A stretch of 47,450 nt of DNA from an uncultured Bacilli bacterium (GTDB lineage Bacteria > Bacillota_I > Bacilli_A > RFN20 > CAG-449), in the NCBI GenBank assembly GCA_947629415.1, contig CANRDP010000009.1, positions 1-47,450 of the forward strand, given 5' to 3'. Below are positions 40,719 to 47,450 of this stretch, in pieces (position 1 is the stretch's first letter; every line of letters begins with the position of its first letter). The translations under genes were made by a program, and so were the position numbers. The notes beneath the pieces were generated by a model. That model did not search any database, was not told the DNA's origin, and saw only the letters and a program-made list of their open reading frames with translations.

Positions 40719-40742
40719 AAAAGCGCCATAACGGCGCTTTTA
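40719..40742 (+). terminator. Hairpin terminator between gap and pgk
   Basis: AAAAGCGCC (40719-40727) / GGCGCTTTT (40733-40741) with a 5-nt loop. No separate promoter is obvious before pgk, so partial read-through is likely. Confidence 0.85.
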
Positions 40743-40762
40743 TTTCAATTAAGGAGAAATGT

Positions 40763-41974
40763 ATGAAGACGGTTAGAGATTTAAAAGTAAAAGGACAGGT
40801 AGTATTTGTCCGTTGTGATTTTAATGTTCCTTTGAAAGAAGGAGAAATTCGAGATGATAATCGAATTGTTGCCGCTTTACCGACCATTAAAGATTTGATG
40901 GAAAAGGGAGCAAAAGTTGTTTTGATGTCTCATCTTGGAAAAATCGATCATAAAGATCCGGAAAAATGTGAACAAGATAAGAAAAAGAACAATATGGCAG
41001 TTGTAGCCAAACGTTTATCGGAATTATTGGGACAAAAGATTCTTTTTTGCCCGGCAACTCGCGGAGAAGAGTTAAAGAAGGCTATATATAGCTTACAAGA
41101 TGGCTCTGTGATGTTAATGCAAAATACTCGTTATGAAAAAGGTGAATCGAAAAATGATCCGGAATTATCCAAAGAATGGGCGAGTTATGCAGATGCATTT
41201 GTCATGGATGCTTTCGGTTCGGCACATCGTGCGCATGCTTCGACTTATGGAATCCCCGAAATATTGAAAAGTGAAGGAAAACAAACGGCAATCGGCTATC
41301 TTGTGGAAAAAGAAGTCAATGCTTTGAAGAAAGTCGTGGATGTGGAAAAAGAAGCAAGACCTTATGTTGCCATTTTGGGTGGATTTAAAGTATCCGACAA
41401 AATTAAAGTCATTGAACGATTAATGGAAAAATGCGATAAGATTTTGATTGGCGGTGCCATGGCTTATACTTTCAATAAAGCATTGGGACATAATATCGGA
41501 ACATCTCCATTTGAAGAAGATCAGTTGGAATTTGCCAAGAATTGCTATGAAAGAGCTCAAGGCAGAATTGTTCTTCCTGTGGATTGTGTTGTTGCCGATG
41601 ATTTTGATAATCCTACTCAAATCAAAGTTACGGAAAATTGTGATATTCCCGAAGGATTTATGGGAATGGATGTCGGCCCGAAAACAAGAGAACTTTATGT
41701 AAAGGAAATTAAAAAAGCAAAGACTTTATTCTGGAATGGACCTGTCGGTGTTTTTGAAAAAGAACAATTTACCGAAGGTACCATTACGGTCTGTAAAGCA
41801 TGTGCGGAATTAGAGAATGTCTTTACTTGTATCGGCGGAGGAGATTCTGCAGCGGCAGTAAAACAATTCGGTTATAGTGATGCTTTTTCTCATATTTCCA
41901 CCGGTGGCGGTGCTTCTTTGGAAATGATTGAAAATGATGGTCATCTTCCGGGAATTGATGTTATCGGAGATTAA
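40763..41974 (+). CDS. pgk: Phosphoglycerate kinase
   Basis: 403 residues. Transfers phosphate between 1,3-bisphosphoglycerate and ADP. VRCDFNVPL (substrate Asp and Asn), DDNRIVAALPTI (Arg) and DAFGSAHRAHAST are in place. The ATP site is in LFWNGPVGVFE and GGGDSAAAV. Two oddities occur in usually fixed motifs: SHLGRP reads SHLGKID with a longer Lys-rich insert after it, and LGGAKVSDK reads LGGFKVSDK. The length is near normal, so the enzyme is probably active. It lies 2 nt before tpiA. Confidence 0.96.
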   Translation: MKTVRDLKVKGQVVFVRCDFNVPLKEGEIRDDNRIVAALPTIKDLMEKGAKVVLMSHLGKIDHKDPEKCEQDKKKNNMAVVAKRLSELLGQKILFCPATRGEELKKAIYSLQDGSVMLMQNTRYEKGESKNDPELSKEWASYADAFVMDAFGSAHRAHASTYGIPEILKSEGKQTAIGYLVEKEVNALKKVVDVEKEARPYVAILGGFKVSDKIKVIERLMEKCDKILIGGAMAYTFNKALGHNIGTSPFEEDQLEFAKNCYERAQGRIVLPVDCVVADDFDNPTQIKVTENCDIPEGFMGMDVGPKTRELYVKEIKKAKTLFWNGPVGVFEKEQFTEGTITVCKACAELENVFTCIGGGDSAAAVKQFGYSDAFSHISTGGGASLEMIENDGHLPGIDVIGD

Positions 41975-41976
41975 TT

Positions 41977-42735
41977 ATGAGGCGAAAACTTCTTGTTGGA
42001 AATTGGAAAATGAATAAAACGCCGGATGAGGCGATTGCTTTTGCTTCGGAAATACAAAAAGAAGCAAAATTTGCAGCAGATCAAAAGATCGATCTCGGTA
42101 TTGCTCCGACGTTTTTATGCTTAAATGATTTTCGTAAAAATGCTCCGAATAATATTCTTGTTTTTGCACAAAATGTACATTATGAAGATCATGGTGCATT
42201 TACCGGAGAAGTATCGGCAGCGATGTTAAAATCCATTCGGATCGACGGATCCATCATCGGACATTCGGAACGTAGAACTTATGATAATGAGACTTCGAAA
42301 AAATGTGCCAAGAAAATACGAGCATTATTGAAGGAAAATTTGATACCTTTATATTGTGTCGGAGAAACAGAACAAGAATTTAATGAGGGAAAGACCAAGG
42401 AAGTCATTTTAAAGCAATTAAAAGAAGGTTTAGAAGATTTCAAAAAAGAAGAAATGAAAAAAATCATTATTGCCTATGAACCGGTTTGGAGTATCGGAAC
42501 AGGAAAAAATGCCAGTGAAGAAATTGCCGAGAATGTCTGTAAATTTATACGAGAAGAAGTAGAAAAGATGATTCCGGAATCTTCAGAAGAAGTGCGTATT
42601 CTTTACGGAGGAAGTGTCAAGCCGAACAATATTGCCGGATATTTGAAACAAGAAAATGTAGACGGAGCTCTCGTCGGAGGAGCATCTTTAACTCCTTCCT
42701 CTTTTGCGGAAATGATTCACGCTTTGAGTGAATAG
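41977..42735 (+). CDS. tpiA: Triose-phosphate isomerase
   Basis: 252 residues. Interconverts dihydroxyacetone phosphate and glyceraldehyde 3-phosphate. GNWKMNKT has the catalytic Lys (residue 11). GHSERR has the His (about 95). IIAYEPVWSIGTGK has the catalytic Glu (about 167), with Ser in place of the usual Ala. The phosphate-binding YGGSVKPNN and GALVGGASL follow. The start is 2 nt after the pgk stop. Confidence 0.97.
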   Translation: MRRKLLVGNWKMNKTPDEAIAFASEIQKEAKFAADQKIDLGIAPTFLCLNDFRKNAPNNILVFAQNVHYEDHGAFTGEVSAAMLKSIRIDGSIIGHSERRTYDNETSKKCAKKIRALLKENLIPLYCVGETEQEFNEGKTKEVILKQLKEGLEDFKKEEMKKIIIAYEPVWSIGTGKNASEEIAENVCKFIREEVEKMIPESSEEVRILYGGSVKPNNIAGYLKQENVDGALVGGASLTPSSFAEMIHALSE

Positions 42736-42747
42736 AAAGGAAATTTT

Positions 42748-43461
42748 ATGAGAAAAGTTGGAACATACGAACGATTTGAAATTTCAACATCGAGTTTTGT
42801 CGGTGTCTTTGGCTGGATGTTTTATGGCCTTTTGCTGACAGCAATCGCTGCTATCGGTCTTTTTCTTGGTGCCCAAAACGGATGGATATCTGCAGATCAA
42901 TATTCCATGGTGTTGACGGTAAGCATTATTGCTTTCTTTATTTATACTTTTGTAGCAATTTTCGCTATGAATGTCACAAGAAGTAAAAACGCGGCGCTTG
43001 TTTTTTATTCGATTTATGCATTGCTTTTGGGAATTTTATTATCTTCCGTTTTGATACTTTATGATTTGGGTACCGTGACCTATGCTTTCGGCGCAACTTG
43101 TCTGGTCTTTGGAATTATGGCATTATATGGTTATTTTACCAAAAGAGATTTGACGCGATTCGCATCGATTCTTACGATGATATTTTTCGGAGTGATTATC
43201 GTTTCTCTTTTGAATACTCTTTGCTTTTTCTTCCTTGCACCCGGGACATATGGTGCAATCAATTGGGTTATTTCCTATGTGGTTCTTGCGATCATTATCG
43301 GCTATGTGGCTTTTGATGTGCAACGTTTGAAAAATGCGGCGCAAAACGGTATGTTGGCAAATTCTTTACCGATATTTTTGGCTTTCAATTTATACACGGA
43401 TTTCATTGCAATCTTTATAAGACTTGTTCAAATTATCGGTGCCGCAAATAGTAATAATTAA
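42748..43461 (+). CDS. Bax inhibitor-1 (BI-1/YccA) family membrane protein
   Basis: 237 residues with seven hydrophobic helices. MFYGLLLTAIAAIG, ALVFYSIYALLLGILLSSV and the late GYVAFDVQRLKNAA motif with conserved Asp are typical of BI-1/YetJ/YccA proteins. Bacterial YetJ is a pH-sensitive calcium leak channel, and the Asp pair is part of that gate; the role here is inferred. AAAGGAAATTTT precedes the ATG. It lies 12 nt after tpiA, so it may share that transcript, and a strong hairpin terminator follows. Confidence 0.9.
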   Translation: MRKVGTYERFEISTSSFVGVFGWMFYGLLLTAIAAIGLFLGAQNGWISADQYSMVLTVSIIAFFIYTFVAIFAMNVTRSKNAALVFYSIYALLLGILLSSVLILYDLGTVTYAFGATCLVFGIMALYGYFTKRDLTRFASILTMIFFGVIIVSLLNTLCFFFLAPGTYGAINWVISYVVLAIIIGYVAFDVQRLKNAAQNGMLANSLPIFLAFNLYTDFIAIFIRLVQIIGAANSNN

Positions 43462-43472
43462 TTAAAAAAAGT

Positions 43473-43521
43473 AAAAAAGAAAAGGTATAGAAACAATATT
43501 TCCACTGCCTTTTCTTTTTTT
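43473..43521 (+). terminator. Terminator at the end of the glycolytic cluster
   Basis: AAAAAAGAAAAGG (43473-43485) pairs with CCTTTTCTTTTTT (43508-43520) across a 22-nt loop and ends in T. The long loop lowers its strength somewhat. Confidence 0.7.
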
Positions 43522-43610
43522 GTGGAAAGGAAAAAATATTTTTTGGTGAAAATGAAGAAGAAGATAAATTATATTTATCTTAAAAAAATTCAAGAAAGTG
43601 AAAAAAGTTC

Positions 43611-43640
43611 TTGACGGGGATAAAAAGGATGTATTAGAAT
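43611..43640 (+). promoter_or_regulatory. rRNA operon promoter
   Basis: TTGACG (43611-43616), an 18-nt spacer and TAGAAT (43635-43640). Just upstream are A/T tracts and the inverted repeat AAGATAAA / TTTATCTT (43561-43581), suited to an UP element. Confidence 0.75.
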
Positions 43641-43777
43641 ATAAAAAGCGCGGCAAGGGGGGCGAGAGCCACTTGTCTGCGGAGATCTTTGAAAACCGGA
43701 TAGAATCGAAAAACGAAAAAGAAACGTTAATTCCAAGAGACGAAAAGAAGGAACCGGATTAAACAAAAAAAGAGAAA
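43641..43777 (+). promoter_or_regulatory. rRNA leader with boxA and 16S processing stem
   Basis: The leader carries a boxA-like GATCTTTGAAAAC (43684-43696) for antitermination. AAAACCGGATAGAATC (43692-43707) can pair with GATTCTATCTGGTTTT in the spacer (45364-45379), 16 bp with one G-U, enclosing 16S as a precursor stem. Confidence 0.7.
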
Positions 43778-45307
<1,530 letters not shown>

Positions 45308-45504
45308 AAGGAGAAAGAAAAAAAGCGAAAAAAAGGAAGGTTCCTGAGTTGAAGGAAGGAAAGATTCTATCTGGTTTTGAGGGAGTGGAGACACAATCTC
45401 AAAGAGGAACGATCTTTGAAAATCAGATAACAAAACATGTTCTTTCTAGAAAAGAGTCGTGGTTTCAAAAAAGGAGACTGCGAGAGAGAAAAAAAAGAAG
45501 GCAG
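45308..45504 (+). other. 16S-23S spacer without tRNA genes
   Basis: About 197 nt, with no tRNA. It holds the 3' strand of the 16S precursor stem (45364-45379) and a second boxA-like GATCTTTGAAAA (45412-45423). AAAATCAGATA (45420-45430) can pair with TATCTGGTTTT (45369-45379) in place of the leader. Confidence 0.85.

Positions 45505-47450
<1,946 letters not shown>

Overview
The window is chromosomal DNA of an AT-rich, low-GC Bacillota. Genes such as RNase J, HprK, WhiA, Maf, KtrAB, MntP with a yybP-ykoY leader and CotJ-type coat genes fit class Bacilli. The 16S rRNA 3' end and several non-consensus bases in normally invariant 16S segments look like the Erysipelotrichia/Mollicutes-related side of the class. 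That placement is my inference from reading; no search was run. Candidate spore-coat genes (YlbD-like, YjcZ-like, a CotJA-CotJB fusion and CotJC) suggest a sporulating lineage or one derived from it. No mobile element, CRISPR array or prophage was seen.

Layout. 1-5.8 kb: partial YlbD-like coat gene, a tiny YjcZ-like gene, def, the rnj-maf operon, and nadK with an EIIB-like partner, then a CYTH gene. 5.8-8.9 kb: a decayed stretch with a pseudogene and a partly duplicated GNAT-like gene, an XRE membrane regulator with phased operator half-sites, and the cotJ operon. 8.9-16.2 kb: DtxR/MntR-type regulator, mutY-nudix-hydrolase operon, mntP under a manganese riboswitch, ktrAB, and an SLC13/ArsB permease. 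16.2-19.1 kb: large secreted, membrane-anchored protein plus a small membrane partner. 19.3-25.8 kb: tRNA-Lys and a tRNA relic, alr, an HPr-like gene, galU, and pyruvate:ferredoxin oxidoreductase. 25.9-35.8 kb: HdeD-like/CDF operon, uvrA, then hprK-lgt-ppaX-trxB-whiA with clpP convergent. 36-39.4 kb: an unknown gene and a two-gene surface-protein operon behind an operator-like promoter. 39.6-43.5 kb: gap-pgk-tpiA and a BI-1 family gene. 43.6 kb to the end: an rRNA operon (16S complete, 23S cut by the window).

How the genes fit together. Glycolysis (gap, pgk, tpiA) feeds pyruvate to PFOR, which fits an anaerobic fermenter. HprK, an HPr-like protein that has lost His15 but keeps Ser46, and a membrane-anchored EIIB domain that has lost its cysteine together suggest that PTS parts have been kept for regulation rather than phosphotransfer. 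Manganese recurs: a Mn riboswitch on mntP, a CDF exporter with Mn-type metal motifs, a DtxR/MntR-family regulator and a Mn-catalase-like CotJC. ClpP carries Asn in place of the catalytic Asp, as in Listeria ClpP1. The best candidate for an undescribed system is the surface-protein pair at 36.6-39.3 kb, where both proteins share a TYSWF leader and the promoter spacer is filled by a perfect dyad.
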